DNA of 64,000 nucleotides from Eubacterium sp. (GTDB taxonomy: Bacteria > Bacillota > Clostridia > Oscillospirales > Acutalibacteraceae). Below the pieces are notes generated by a model that was not told the DNA's origin, searched no databases, and saw only the letters and a list, made by a program, of their open reading frames with translations. Each line of letters begins with the position of its first letter. Position 1 is the first letter of the stretch. The position numbers and the translations under genes were made by a program. Positions 24,830 through 34,576 of the stretch are shown here, piece by piece. The stretch lies in NCBI GenBank assembly GCA_022511225.1, contig JAFLRZ010000004.1:1-64000 (forward strand), given 5' to 3'.

Positions 24830-26735
24830 AGATTTTGATTTTATAAAAAATGAATTTGAAAAAGAAAATATAACTGCTCCTGAAGTCCTCAGCGAGGATG
24901 CCGTTATGGATATGCTTGAGGGGAAAAAGCAAAGAAAAATAAGATTTTATCAGTCAAAGGCATTTAAGAGCATCGTCAGTGCAGCAGCGTGCATTGCCAT
25001 TGCCGTGACTGCTTTTACTGTTTCAAAGCCTTATCTTGTTGACAATGAAAATATCACGAATAATAGCTCAATACAGGTTTTGAGTTCCTTTGCAAGTATT
25101 GATGATGTTAAATCTGCCGTTAAAAAAGCAGAAAGAAGAAATAATTATTATAACTTTACAAATGTGTATGGATTAGGAGGAACTAAAGACGAATTAGAAA
25201 TAGCAGAAGCTGTAACAGACTCACTCCCAAAGGCAAACAATGCAAGTTTCGGCAAAACGTACAAGCAGGTTGATGCTGTCGAGGAGGGAGATATTCTAAA
25301 AAATGACGGAAGATATATTTATGCTTTGAGCAGTGAGGAAAATATAATAAAAATATATAACTCAGATGCCGAGCTCGTTTCATCAATAGATGATTTTGTG
25401 TATGATTACAGTGAGAGAACTTATGATGAATATATCGTAGATATGTATGTTTACAAGGATTATTTAATTGTAAATACCGACAAAACCGAATTTGAAGATG
25501 ATTATGTTGAGTACGAGAACACAGCGGTAACTTATATTTACGACATTTCAGATATCAGCAATCCAAAGGTATTTAACTTGTTTTCACAAAGCGGAAGTCA
25601 TACCTCGTCGCGTATGATAGGCAGTCAGCTTTATATTGTATCCATTGATTATATTGACACTAACTGGTGTAAAGATGACAGTGACTATATTCCGTATACG
25701 TGTGACGGCAAAAAAGGCGATAAAGAATCTCTTGCGCTTAATGACATTTGCTACGTTGAAAATCCTGATACCACAAGCTATTTAATAGTCGGCTCAATTG
25801 ATATAGAAACAGGAAAGAGATCCTCTGATACAAAGGCGTTGTTCGGCTCAGGTGCAGACGTTTATTGTAATGAAAATAATATGTACGTCTGTATGAATGA
25901 ATTAGGCGGATATTCGTTCAAAGGTAATGACGAGCATAGGGATAGCAAGGTCAGTATCGTTAAAATCAAATTAGATAAAAACGATATTAAGTTTACTGCT
26001 GCAGGCGAAGTTGCAGGCAATACAAATGACCAGTTTTCTATGGACGAAAAGGACGGCAATCTCCGCATTGCAACAACGTCTTATAATAAGGACGGAGATG
26101 AGATAAACAATCTCTTTGTTCTTGATGAAAACCTGAATAAAATCGGTGAGGTAACCGGATTTGCAAAAACCGAAAGTATTAAGGCTGTCAGATTTATAGG
26201 CGATATGGCGTATGTTATAACTTATGAACAGACAGATCCGCTGTTTGTAATTGATTTGACTGATCCGAAAAATCCTCAGATAAAGGGTGAGGTCAAGATA
26301 ACAGGATTTTCAAGTCTGCTCGTTCCTGTTGACGAGAATACTCTTCTCGGTATAGGTTATTCGACAGAAGACGGAATTGAAATGGAAATTACAAACGGCC
26401 TTAAGCTTGCACTGTTTGACATTTCAAATCCAAAAAAGCCTAAGGTTCTTGACAGTGTTTCACTTAAGGATGTCTATTCGGATGCACAGGACACTCATCA
26501 TGCCTTAGTTGTAAATGATGATAAAGGTTATTACGCAATACCTTATAACCATTATAATAATAACAGAAGAGGTGCACTAACCTTTGAAATTCAGGACGGA
26601 AAAATTGTAATTACAAATGATTTCAAAGTATCTTCGTATGATTATGAAGGAATTACACGCTGCACTTATATTGATGATACTCTGTATGCGTTTTCAAGCC
26701 GAGCTGATATCTACAGCTTTAATGTGAAATCTTAA
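24816..26735 (+). CDS. Secreted/anchored beta-propeller protein, possible anti-sigma factor
   Basis: A 639-residue protein. Residues 1-55 are cytoplasmic with an anti-sigma-like start (KKNKDFDFIKNEFEKENITAPEVLSEDAVMDML), residues about 55-75 are a transmembrane helix, and the rest is an extracytoplasmic beta-propeller domain (PF09826 type) with repeated blades such as DAVEEGDILKNDGRYIYAL, TYIYDISDISNPKV and FVIDLTDPKNPQIKGEV. The pairing sigma factor plus propeller protein occurs in Clostridia and Bacilli; the propeller might sense an envelope polymer and release the sigma factor. The regulatory role is inferred from gene overlap. Confidence 0.83.
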   Translation: MKKNKDFDFIKNEFEKENITAPEVLSEDAVMDMLEGKKQRKIRFYQSKAFKSIVSAAACIAIAVTAFTVSKPYLVDNENITNNSSIQVLSSFASIDDVKSAVKKAERRNNYYNFTNVYGLGGTKDELEIAEAVTDSLPKANNASFGKTYKQVDAVEEGDILKNDGRYIYALSSEENIIKIYNSDAELVSSIDDFVYDYSERTYDEYIVDMYVYKDYLIVNTDKTEFEDDYVEYENTAVTYIYDISDISNPKVFNLFSQSGSHTSSRMIGSQLYIVSIDYIDTNWCKDDSDYIPYTCDGKKGDKESLALNDICYVENPDTTSYLIVGSIDIETGKRSSDTKALFGSGADVYCNENNMYVCMNELGGYSFKGNDEHRDSKVSIVKIKLDKNDIKFTAAGEVAGNTNDQFSMDEKDGNLRIATTSYNKDGDEINNLFVLDENLNKIGEVTGFAKTESIKAVRFIGDMAYVITYEQTDPLFVIDLTDPKNPQIKGEVKITGFSSLLVPVDENTLLGIGYSTEDGIEMEITNGLKLALFDISNPKKPKVLDSVSLKDVYSDAQDTHHALVVNDDKGYYAIPYNHYNNNRRGALTFEIQDGKIVITNDFKVSSYDYEGITRCTYIDDTLYAFSSRADIYSFNVKS

Positions 26736-26752
26736 ATTATGGAGACGAAATC

Positions 26753-27313
26753 TTGAAAAGAATAATAACGTGTGCCGTATGCCTTTTACTCGTTTTAGTC
26801 CTTACTGCATGCACAAAAAATGTAACAAGCAATGGAAATATAGAAAATCTCGCAATAGTAAATATGGCGTTCGATTGTACCAATCCTTATGAATATGCAG
26901 GAATCGTTGACTATATATTTGTCGGTACCGTAGAGGGTATAGAAAGCATAATTATTGATGATAACTATGAGCATACAGACAGCATATATAAAATACATGT
27001 TGATAATAACCTAAAGGGTGAATTAGCAGAAAATATAACGTGTTCAAAGCTGGGTGGCTTGAAAAAAGACGGAACCATGCTTTTAATCGTAGCGGAAACT
27101 CCGAACGGAGATCAAATTGCTGATTCCGGACTTCCGGAGTTAGGTAAGCAATATGTATTTTCAGCCTATGCACAACCGGACGGAAGCTTATCTCTATCAG
27201 AGATTTTTGATAACCGTGAATACAACGAAGCTCTGCTTAAAGAATATATTGAATATATAGATAATGAAATACCATTTGAGCGGGATCGTTTTGTTTCAAA
27301 ATATAGTAAATAA
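26753..27313 (+). CDS. Small lipoprotein
   Basis: A 186-residue protein with a lipoprotein signal peptide (MKRIITCAVCLLLVLVLTAC, lipobox LTAC). The mature part reads like a compact beta-barrel: ADYIFVGTVEGIE.., HTDSIYKIHVDNNLKGELAENITCSKLGG, QYVFSAYAQPDGSL, similar in style to the short OB/cardosin-like lipoproteins of Firmicutes. Function unknown. The TTG/ATG choice: the start TTG at 26753 follows GGAGACGAAATC. It lies 18 bases after the propeller gene in the same unit. Confidence 0.72.
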   Translation: MKRIITCAVCLLLVLVLTACTKNVTSNGNIENLAIVNMAFDCTNPYEYAGIVDYIFVGTVEGIESIIIDDNYEHTDSIYKIHVDNNLKGELAENITCSKLGGLKKDGTMLLIVAETPNGDQIADSGLPELGKQYVFSAYAQPDGSLSLSEIFDNREYNEALLKEYIEYIDNEIPFERDRFVSKYSK

Positions 27314-27352
27314 AAGCTTGTTTGTTGAGATATGTCCGATATAAAATAAATC

Positions 27353-27383
27353 GAAGCTCCGATACTTTTCGTACCGGAGCTTC
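27353..27383 (+). terminator. Terminator at the end of the core block
   Basis: GAAGCTCCGATAC (27353-27365) pairs with GTACCGGAGCTTC (27371-27383), one mismatch, five-base loop, then TTTATT. It closes the sigma/propeller unit just before the mobile region. Confidence 0.85.
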
Positions 27384-27455
27384 TTTATTGCTGTTTTGCA
27401 ATTAATTCGGGCATCAGCCCTGAATAGAAAAAATGAAAATAAAGCTAAGCTTTAC

Positions 27456-29129
27456 TTATTTCATACTTTCCTCGTAAGCCTTGATCATCTTCTTACTTAT
27501 GTGACCTGTACGACCCCTAGTATTTTCAAGGAATTTTTCGACCGTAGTGCCTGCATTTAAGCGGATCTCAAACCTCGTCACGTCATCTTCGGGATAAACT
27601 ATCATTTCCTTTATATATCGGTCAACGAAGGCTTTGTCTATCTCTTCATTGTCAATATGCTTTTCCGCAGCTTTTAGAATTGCTTTAATGTTGGCTAGTT
27701 CTTTTTTCATTTCCTGTTCGGTTTTTGTACTTTGAGTGATTGTATCAATCTGTATTTGCAGTTTTGCAATTTCTTCATCACATTCAGCAGTCATTCTAAA
27801 AAATTCGCTGTCGTTCATATTGCCTTCGGTGTTGAATTTTAATAGCTTAGCTTTCATTTTCTGTTGGGTGACAAGTTCTTTATTCAGTCGATTTATTTCT
27901 GCCGTATTATCATTTGCATAAAGCAGTTCGGAAACAAGCTTTAATACGCAGGCTGAAAGCTCCTCAATATTCTGCTGACCCGATTTGAAAATATCTTCAA
28001 TAATCGGCTTAACTTCACTTTCATATATGGCGTGTGACGGGCAACTGTCTGCGCCGTTTTTGATTTTGCCTGAGCAAACCCATTTAGACATTTTCTCACC
28101 GTTTTTGCCTATCGCGTCTTTGCGGTAATAAGGCTTACCGCAGTGATCACATATCAGTTTGCCGGTCAGCAGATTTTGGTGAACCGTTTTATGCTGAGCA
28201 GTGATAACGTCCTGACTGCGCATATATAAAACTTCGTTTGCTCTTTCCCACAACTCTTCGCTGACTATTGCGGGAACAGTTTCGCCTGTTTCGTCTTTAT
28301 ACATAACCCATTCTTCTTCGGGCAGAAATTTCTGCTTTTTGGTGAACAGGTCTGTTATAACAACCTTGTTGCCTACGAAGTAACCCTTGTATTTCGGATT
28401 GCGGATAATGTTGCCCATCGTTGAGTGGGACAGCTTGTTGCCCTTGCTGTTTCGTATGCCTTTTTGATAGAAATGCTTTTCCATCTGCTTCATACTGAAT
28501 TTGCCCGTGCCATACATCTCAAATAATTCCCGAATGAATTCAGCTTGTTCTTCGTCAATGATAAGCTTGCCGTCTTTCTTCGTGTAGCCGAACATATTGT
28601 TCGTGCCGAGCACGGTACCGTTTTTGATTGCCTGGTGATGACCGAAGCGCACACGGTTTGAAATTTTCCTCGATTCGTCCTGTGCCATTGACGACATAAT
28701 CGTCAGTCGCAGTTCCGAGTCCTCGTCAAGCGTATTGATGTTATCACTTTGGAAAAACACCGCTACACCGCTTGATAACAATTCACGGGTGTATTTGATA
28801 CTATCAAGCGTGTTACGGGCAAATCTTGATACTTCTTTGGTTATTACCAAGTCAAACAGACCAAGCTTTCCGTCCTCAATCATTTCGTTAAACCGCTCAC
28901 GCTTTGCAGTTGACACGCCCGAAATACCCTCGTCAACGTATCCCTCAATGTATTCCCAATTAGGATTATTTTTTATGAAATCAGTGTAGTAGGTTATCTG
29001 ATTATCAAGGGAGTTAAGCTGAACGTTAAACTCCGTACTTACACGGGCGTAAAACGTTACCCGCAAAGGCAGATTCATAAAGCTGATATTTTCTTTTTTT
29101 ATCCTCTCTCTTACAGCGTATATATCCAA
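27456..29129 (-). CDS. Large serine recombinase
   Basis: A 557-residue recombinase. I chose the TTG at 29129 because GAGAGGTG lies six bases upstream; a GTG at 29153 would add eight residues. The resolvase domain starts LRVTFYARVSTEFNVQLNSLDNQI (catalytic Ser about residue 31) with DLVITKEVSRFARNTLDSI; the recombinase domain contains GTNNMFGYTKKDGKLIIDEEQAEFIREL and a zinc ribbon LLTGKLICDHCGKPYYRKD...WVCSGK; a coiled coil and a basic C-terminus follow. It would excise and integrate a mobile element between att sites, which I could not locate. Confidence 0.92.
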   Translation of the reverse strand: MDIYAVRERIKKENISFMNLPLRVTFYARVSTEFNVQLNSLDNQITYYTDFIKNNPNWEYIEGYVDEGISGVSTAKRERFNEMIEDGKLGLFDLVITKEVSRFARNTLDSIKYTRELLSSGVAVFFQSDNINTLDEDSELRLTIMSSMAQDESRKISNRVRFGHHQAIKNGTVLGTNNMFGYTKKDGKLIIDEEQAEFIRELFEMYGTGKFSMKQMEKHFYQKGIRNSKGNKLSHSTMGNIIRNPKYKGYFVGNKVVITDLFTKKQKFLPEEEWVMYKDETGETVPAIVSEELWERANEVLYMRSQDVITAQHKTVHQNLLTGKLICDHCGKPYYRKDAIGKNGEKMSKWVCSGKIKNGADSCPSHAIYESEVKPIIEDIFKSGQQNIEELSACVLKLVSELLYANDNTAEINRLNKELVTQQKMKAKLLKFNTEGNMNDSEFFRMTAECDEEIAKLQIQIDTITQSTKTEQEMKKELANIKAILKAAEKHIDNEEIDKAFVDRYIKEMIVYPEDDVTRFEIRLNAGTTVEKFLENTRGRTGHISKKMIKAYEESMK

Positions 29130-29207
29130 ATTTTTCACCTCTCTTAATGGCACAATATCACAGTTTACCTGTTTAATCCAGTCAATATGATATTGTTTTC
29201 CACTTTT

Positions 29208-29243
29208 ATTTTACAATAGAAGCATTCCCTAAATCATTAGGGG
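29208..29243 (-). promoter_or_regulatory. Inverted repeat and TAAAAT box upstream of the recombinase
   Basis: CCCTAA-ATCA-TTAGGG at 29227-29242 is a perfect inverted repeat; on the minus strand it is followed 20-odd bases later by TGTAAAAT (29208-29215), a possible -10 for the recombinase. This could be an operator for the recombinase promoter. Confidence 0.4.
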
Positions 29244-29488
29244 ATTACTTCCAATTTTTCATGTGTGCTGTATCTACGATTGACTTCGGAGTTGATTTTT
29301 GCTATCAGCTTTTTATAAGTCTTTTCGTCAATGGCGTTTTGACTGACAAGCGCATTAGCAAAATGCTCCATCCAAAGTTCCGTGCTTATCTTGTCATTCG
29401 TGTTTGCAGTATTGATTTTACCTCCACCTTTTGAAGTTTTATCAATACTATTATTACCTCTATTTCCAAGATTTATTTGTCTTGCCAT
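29237..29488 (-). CDS. Small recombinase-associated protein, SHOCT-like end
   Basis: An 83-residue protein. The first 35 residues are Gly/Asn/Lys-rich; the rest (ELWMEHFANALVSQNAIDEKTYKKLIAKINSEVNRRY) resembles a SHOCT-type helical hairpin in which a short motif LV..G.IdEkEye.lk.ki is typical. No ribosome site precedes the ATG at 29488, but a 15-codon frame beginning after GGAGGA overlaps it (ATG near 29524, stop just past the start), so it may be translated by coupling. Genes of this kind sit next to serine recombinases in mobile elements of Clostridia. Confidence 0.55.
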   Translation of the reverse strand: MARQINLGNRGNNSIDKTSKGGGKINTANTNDKISTELWMEHFANALVSQNAIDEKTYKKLIAKINSEVNRRYSTHEKLEVIP

Positions 29489-29596
29489 AAGGCAACACAG
29501 ATTCTAAATGTTTTTGTCATTCCTCCAATCAAATTGTATTTGCGATAATAATTATCGACTTGTTTTTTAGTTTTTGTTTCATAGATTTCCTTTCTA

Positions 29597-29616
29597 CCTG
29601 CCGATTGCTCGGCAGG
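29597..29616 (-). terminator. Hairpin after the relaxase gene
   Basis: CCTGCCGA (29597-29604), loop TTGC, TCGGCAGG (29609-29616). On the plus strand it is followed by ACTTTTGTTTT. On the minus strand it lies 10 bases after the relaxase stop and is followed by a ribosome site AAGGAAAT and a 17-codon frame (MKQKLKNKS...). Confidence 0.55.
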
Positions 29617-29625
29617 ACTTTTGTT

Positions 29626-30983
29626 TTACATAAATAATGTTGGCTCTTGTTCTTGCTCATAGTCATCATAGTAATTACCGTTAGAAGATAAATCCTTGAG
29701 CCCATGAGCAAGACGTTTTTCCTGTTCTTTTGATAATTGTTTTCTGTCAATTTGGTTGCTGAGATTATCAAATCTTTTCTTTGCACTTATGTTGAACATA
29801 TCAGCAAGCAAGCTCACAACAGAAGATAAAATCATTCCGTTGTCAGTGTAATTCCAATAACTGTAGCTATGATTACAATCCATATTGAGTACAGCTTGTA
29901 TGATTTTGTTCTTGATACTCCTGAACTCTTTGTTATCCTCAATCGGAATGATTTTGTTTTTGTTATCATAATAAAGAGATAATTTTCATTATTAATCTCA
30001 TTCCACTTATCATAAAGCGCAGATAGTTTGTCATCTTTCATTAACTCTTTCAGAAGTTCATTGACAATTTCTTTTGCTTTCTTAGGAAGATAACCGTAGA
30101 CTTTTTTGCCTTTGCAGTTGTCCAGTTGTTTTTTCAATTCTAAAATTAGATTAAATAGTTGAGGTGACGGCTCAAAGATATAGTTGCAGTCATCTAACAC
30201 TTCTTCATGCAATTCATCAAAACTGTCTTTTAATTCATCACGATATTTGGTTTGCATTTCAAAAAGCTTGTACTGTTCGTTGCGAAAGATATCGTTTCCG
30301 AATGCACTTCTCATTGATTCAATGCCTTTGTTAGTAAGATAACCTTGTCCGCTTTTTGAATATACAAGCAGATGAATATGCGGATGATGAGTTGTGTTGT
30401 GGAACGCTGCATACCATTGCAAGTCACTTGGTTGAATGTTATGAGCCTTTGCAATCTCAATCATATTTTTTCTGACTTGCTTTTTCCATTTCTCAGCATT
30501 GTTATAGCCGAGCCTTTCAGCATCCTCACGCTTAAGACTTATTACGTGTGTCCATACGATTCCATTGTGGTTTGACACTTCTTCTGCAACGGAATCAATG
30601 TTAATTTTATCATCTGCCTGTGAAAACAATCCGTGCTTGCCTATCTTCTCAACTCCCGGTCGCTCTGCAATATATGATACTAATGCTTTTAGTTCTTCCG
30701 CTCTATCAGCATTTCTTTCAATGAACGTATCAATAAATTCAGTTGCATTTGACCTTGTAGGCTTGCCTTTGTAATCAACAAATTCAATATATTTCTTCGC
30801 TTGAGGATAATTTTTCACTATTGAACTTATCAATCTCTGCTGACTTTTTGTTGCAGGAGAGTTGTCAATTCCATTCGGTAATTTCTCAACACCTTCACGA
30901 GTTCCCATATATTTTATGAGCTTACCTACGTTGGAACGCTTAGGATTTTTGAAATATCTGCTTGTGAAAATTATCTTAGCCAT
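29626..30983 (-). pseudogene. MobP-type relaxase with a frameshift near the C-terminus
   Basis: The start at 30983 (MAKIIFTSRYFKNPKRSN) follows AAAGGAA. The first 330 residues are a MobP3-like relaxase: HGLFSQAD, NHNGIVWTHVISLKREDAERLGY, and the metal triad in WYAAFHNTTHHPHIHLLVYSK (HxH..H). Near 29985 the frame breaks: after NEINNENYL the reading continues in another frame as YYDNKNKIIPIEDNKEF...NMDCNHSYSYWNYTDNGMILSSV to the stop at 29626-29628, which restores a natural end. One missing base explains this. The catalytic part is intact, so nicking activity may survive. It would initiate transfer of the element at oriT. Confidence 0.82.
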
Positions 30984-31392
30984 AGAATTCCTTTGCCAAA
31001 GTAGAATCATATTTTATTGCATCAAAATCAATTATGCCGTTAGTTGATGCAACTTTTTGAGCACAAAGCTTATCAAGCCTTTCTAACAAACTGCTGTCAA
31101 TGTCATATGCCAAGCATAAAATACAATTTTGTTTTGCTGATTCAACTGCTAATTTGAATATCATTTCTGATAAGCAATCCTGCAAAGAGTCAACCTGATT
31201 TTTGATTTCACTGCTTATTAGCGGAGTGATATAGTCAGCACTTCTCTTGTGCATCAGGTAGCCGATATAGAAATTCACGGCTGATCTAATGAATGAACTT
31301 TTGTTATCATCATATGAAAAAGGTAATGCTTTTTCGATTTCTTCAATCATTTCCGGTTGCATCCAGATTGAATACTTCTTCATATTTTCCAT
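30976..31392 (-). CDS. Ribbon-helix-helix mobilisation accessory protein
   Basis: A 138-residue protein. Residues 1-50 are a ribbon-helix-helix (MKKYSIWMQPEMIEEIEKALPF..DDNKSSFIRSAVNFYIGYL), followed by a helical domain. Proteins of this form accompany MobP relaxases, bind oriT and help form the relaxosome. AAGGAGGT lies five bases upstream of the ATG. It overlaps the relaxase start by eight bases, so the two are translated as a pair. Confidence 0.8.
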   Translation of the reverse strand: MENMKKYSIWMQPEMIEEIEKALPFSYDDNKSSFIRSAVNFYIGYLMHKRSADYITPLISSEIKNQVDSLQDCLSEMIFKLAVESAKQNCILCLAYDIDSSLLERLDKLCAQKVASTNGIIDFDAIKYDSTLAKEFYG

Positions 31393-31730
31393 TTTTACCT
31401 CCTTTTGAGCATACGCCTATTTTGGTACCAAGCGATTTACTCCTAAATTCCTTGAAATTCGGTCGGCTCTGCCGTCCGATGTGAGTTGTTGGCCGCAATA
31501 ACATGCGCCTGACTTTAACCTGCTTAAAATATTCAACTGTAATTTTTGAATGAAAAGGCTAATTATTCTTGCCACAAACCTCTTTCAAGTCGATTTATAT
31601 TGATTTCGATTAGTGACTTTTCTTGATATTAAACTCCTCAAATATAGCCAACAGTTTTACGATAAGGCTTTTCATTTTTTCTTAGCAGTGTTTTATCTTG
31701 TTCGTCACTATCTGTTAGAGTAGGGCTACC
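31393..31730. other. Non-coding stretch upstream of mobilisation genes, candidate oriT
   Basis: A gene-free 338-base stretch next to the relaxosome genes, the usual place for oriT. It holds the hairpin CGGTCGGC (31460-31467)/GCCGTCCG (31471-31478) with one T-T mismatch and a three-base loop, preceded by GATTTACTCCTAAATTCC. The rest of the stretch is AT-rich and without clear structure. oriT assignment rests on position and hairpin only. Confidence 0.35.
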
Positions 31731-32003
31731 CTAAATTTTATTGACCGTATAGATGTTTGTCTGCTGTGCGTTATCCAAAAATCTTTTTGAAATATTCACA
31801 TAGCCTTTATCCTGTAGGGCATACAATGTCTTTCTGCAAGTTGCATTGCAAATACCACAATAACGAGCAATGTTAGGTACAGACCAATAACTTTGATTTT
31901 TCTTATCCTTAGCCTTAATTAAGAAACTGTAAACTACAAATTCATTTGGCGTAAGACCTTCGTCAAATATTTTATTTGGTAAAGTGAAAAAGTTTCCGTT
32001 AAT
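31731..32003 (-). CDS. Plasmid-type winged-helix protein without a standard start codon
   Basis: A 90-codon frame on the minus strand, GNFFTLPNKIFDEGLTPNEFVVYSFLIKA, SYWSVPNIARYCGICNATCRKTLYALQDKGYVNISKRF, ending at TAG (31731-31733). This is the helix-turn-helix of plasmid replication or element-control proteins (LS..EF.VY..L.......S..tIa...gis..tv...l..L...G.i). AAAGGAGG lies upstream, but no ATG, GTG or TTG is in frame at a suitable distance; ATT at 32001-32003 fits best. It is either started at ATT or inactivated by loss of the start. Confidence 0.6.
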   Translation of the reverse strand: MNGNFFTLPNKIFDEGLTPNEFVVYSFLIKAKDKKNQSYWSVPNIARYCGICNATCRKTLYALQDKGYVNISKRFLDNAQQTNIYTVNKI

Positions 32004-32131
32004 GTTATCAAACCTCCTTTCTTCTATATTTTGTTGGAGTCATGGCAACAAGGTTTATCGCTCGTGCTAATGCAGTCATGGCGCCCTTGTCGCTCGTCCT
32101 GTTTTGATAGCTGCGTTATTCAATTTTCAAG

Positions 32132-33055
32132 GTGCAATGGAATTTTCAAATCCGATATATAAATGAAATTATTGATTTTGTAAAAGACGTTAAACCTTTC
32201 TGTTATTTCAATATTGAAAGTTCACAAAGTATAGTTAATGATTTATTTTCAAATGCAAATTTAAATTTGTATAATCATATGTTTTTCGGCGGTGTTGAAG
32301 ATATTATTAAAATCAAAGCAAGAGAAAATTTTGATTATGCTAATAACTTAATATCTGTTTACTGATACTTTGGAAATGATGTAGCAAATTTTACAACTGC
32401 TGCCATAAGCTACACGGCAACACTTATGATAATTAATTCAAGAAAGCCTGAAGTTCTTGCAACTGCAGCATTTAATTTCTTTGCAAATGAAGAAATGCTA
32501 AGCAATATGAAAAATAGCAATCCGTTCAAGGATATGGAGGGCGTAAACCTGAAACCTCAAATCCTTCAGTTCCCTACTATAAAGCTTGACGAAAATAACA
32601 AACCGTTTATTACAAGACGATTATACTTTTCAAGATTTATAACCGAATTATTTGAGGCTATGCAGTGTGGACATTATCTTTGGAGATGCGGTGTTTGTGA
32701 AAAATACTTTTTGATGACTACTGCACATAAACAACTATATTGTCACACTGTAAATGAAGAGTATGGTGTACCATGTTCATACGTTGCAATGCATCCTGAA
32801 ATTACAAAAGTGAAACTAAATAAGGAAAGTAAAAAAGATGGTCCGCTTTACAATATTTGGAGAAAGAGAAATAACTCAATCAGAAAAAACAAAAGCCTCG
32901 GCAAATACAGTGATGCTGTATCAGCCGAAGCCAAAAGAATTATTGATGAAAGGTATGAGCTTGCACAAATTGATTTTGATTATGCAAAAGAACAGTATGA
33001 AAAGGAAATGGATTTAAAACGAATTTACAAAGAGGCAGAACAGAATGTTGAATGA
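32132..33055 (+). pseudogene. DUF6076-like protein interrupted by an in-frame TGA
   Basis: Two parts in the same frame: residues 1-77 (32132-32362), then TGA at 32363-32365, then YFGNDVANFTTAAISYTATLMIINSRKPE continuing to 33055 without another break. The C-terminal part has the zinc-knuckle CGVCEKYFLMTTAHKQLYC and a helical end (RKRNNSIRKNKS...), as in DUF6076-type proteins of Clostridia mobile elements. No convincing ribosome site precedes the GTG at 32132, so the N-terminus is also uncertain. Either a pseudogene, an internal start at 32426, or recoding. Confidence 0.6.
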
Positions 33056-33854
33056 TGAATACATTTACAGAATAGAAAATCCACCTGATAAGCTTGATAA
33101 TTGGAACGATTACTTTATCAAATATCTGACAGAAAACAATCAAGAATACTTGCAATGCTTTTTGCATCATTATGAGAGCACTCTCAATAAAAAGGCTTTT
33201 GCATTCATTAATCAATATAATCTTGAAGAAGACCGTATTGATGATTTAAAGCAGATATTCGTAATGGTGCTGATTGAAGAACTAACAAGATATGATGTCA
33301 ACGATAAAATCGCACTGCTTCAAAAGATTAAATACCCTCTTTGGAACAAATGGCATGAGTATGTAAGAGAAAACTGCGGCACTGTTACAATTGATAAAGC
33401 AGGTACATACAACAATACTCGCAAAGTTGCAAGACTTTATTTTGAATTAGAAAACACAATGCCTTATGATGATATTGTATCTGAAATTGCAAAGCAAACC
33501 AAACTGACAGAAAAGACTGTCAGGGAATTAGTTGACGCGGCAATATTGTTCAAATATCATGACGATGTAACAAGCACTATTGTTCAAGAAGATTATACTG
33601 AGAAAATAGAGTCAGCAAAAGAGCAAAGAGAACTAATTCAAGAAGCAATGAAGGTATTAACGCCAATTGAACGAAAAATCCTTGAATTAACATCAGGGAT
33701 TGTTTTAGAAAGCTTTGAGCAAATAGATAAGAAAACTTACAATCAGATTTCACTGCTTATCGGCATGTCTGGTTCCAGTGGGGTTGAGAAAAAACTTAAG
33801 AGAATTAAACAAAAATATCAGGATGAATTAACGAGACTTGGTATTGGTCAATGA
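33045..33854 (+). CDS. Sigma-70-like factor of the mobile element
   Basis: A 269-residue protein overlapping the previous gene by 11 bases. Residues about 30-110 look like sigma region 2 (CFLHHYESTLNKKAFAFINQYNLEEDRIDDLKQIFVMVLIEELTRYD) and residues about 200-265 like region 4 (IQEAMKVLTPIERKILELTSG..KTYNQISLLIGMSGSSGVEKKLKRIKQKYQDEL). A central part (VARLYFELENTMPYDDIVSEIAKQTKLTEKTVRELVD) is region 3-like with a helix-turn-helix. It may read promoters of the element, of which the repeated leader motif described below is a candidate. Confidence 0.7.
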   Translation: MLNDEYIYRIENPPDKLDNWNDYFIKYLTENNQEYLQCFLHHYESTLNKKAFAFINQYNLEEDRIDDLKQIFVMVLIEELTRYDVNDKIALLQKIKYPLWNKWHEYVRENCGTVTIDKAGTYNNTRKVARLYFELENTMPYDDIVSEIAKQTKLTEKTVRELVDAAILFKYHDDVTSTIVQEDYTEKIESAKEQRELIQEAMKVLTPIERKILELTSGIVLESFEQIDKKTYNQISLLIGMSGSSGVEKKLKRIKQKYQDELTRLGIGQ

Positions 33855-33948
33855 TAGCCTGTTTTAGCATTAAGCTTTTTCTATTTATGGTCAAATATTT
33901 GTATTCATTTTAGAATATATCTGTGCGTGTACAGAAAGGATGATGAAT

Positions 33949-34119
33949 ATGCCAAGAAGAGGAGAAAATATTTACAAGTGAAAATATGGTAGATGAGAGA
34001 CAAGATACGAAAAAGAGATAACCGCTGACGGCAAGAAGAAGTATGGTTCCGTTTATGCTGATAATTACAGAGAAGTAAAAGCAAAACGGCACAATGTCTT
34101 TTGCATCCTAGTAATGTAG
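33949..34119 (+). pseudogene. Tyrosine integrase N-terminal remnant
   Basis: ATG at 33949 gives MPRRGENIYK, TGA, KYGR, TGA, ETRYEKEITADGKKKYGSVYADNYREVKAK, then unrelated sequence and a stop at 34117-34119. This is the start of the Tn916-type integrase arm-binding domain (MPRRGENIYKRKDGRWEGRY...YGSVYA..YREVKEK). Only about 50 codons remain and two stops interrupt it, so it is a scar of a lost or rearranged element end. Confidence 0.75.
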
Positions 34120-34183
34120 TTTGTAATTCAACGAATTTAACTTTCAGCGTTTTAATTGCTGAATGGTTAGTTTTTTTATTTTT

Positions 34184-34262
34184 AACCCCAAAAATCAAAA
34201 GGCGAATGTTTTATAATACAATATACTCATCAAAGGAATTTGAAACTTTTGATGAGTTTTTG
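34184..34262 (+). terminator. Repeated leader/terminator element, copy a
   Basis: AACCCC at 34184-34189, ATACAATATACTCATC at about 34216-34231, then a hairpin ACTCATCAAA (34225-34234)/TTTGATGAGT (34248-34257) and T run. The same order of parts recurs at 39302-39383 and 43792-43872. Confidence 0.65.
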
Positions 34263-34369
34263 TTTTGCAAAATTTTATGTTGATTTAAATGTTTGTTTTA
34301 TTATTGAACAGTAGCTTTTTGATGAATAATGCAAATCAAATGATTTTATTGTAACAGGAGGATTTAATT

Positions 34370-34471
34370 ATGTAGGAAACTAAAAGATTCAAAAAAGAGA
34401 GAATTGCAGAAGGCTTTTCATATCAAATGTGCGCAGATATGGAAAAAAACCGTTTTAAATTACAGATATAA
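34370..34471 (+). pseudogene. Small gene with stop at codon 2
   Basis: CAGGAGGATTTAATT precedes ATG TAG GAA ACT; after the TAG the frame reads ETKRFKKERIAEGFSYQMCADMEKNRFKLQI and stops at 34469-34471. The strong ribosome site and coherent frame suggest a former small gene inactivated by a nonsense change, or a two-codon leader. Function unknown. Confidence 0.4.
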
Positions 34472-34576
34472 AATATGATAAGCTTATTAAAAGTGAGACT
34501 GAAAAAACCGTGCAGTATATATAATCAACTCAGACTTACCGGTATTAAAAAATTTTATTTAAGGGAGGAAACAAGT

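Noticed and set aside
27400-29243. Exact attL/attR of the serine recombinase element
   Set aside because: No short direct repeat pair with a recombinase-like dinucleotide core could be matched between the 27.4 kb border and anywhere else in the window; the other end is probably outside.
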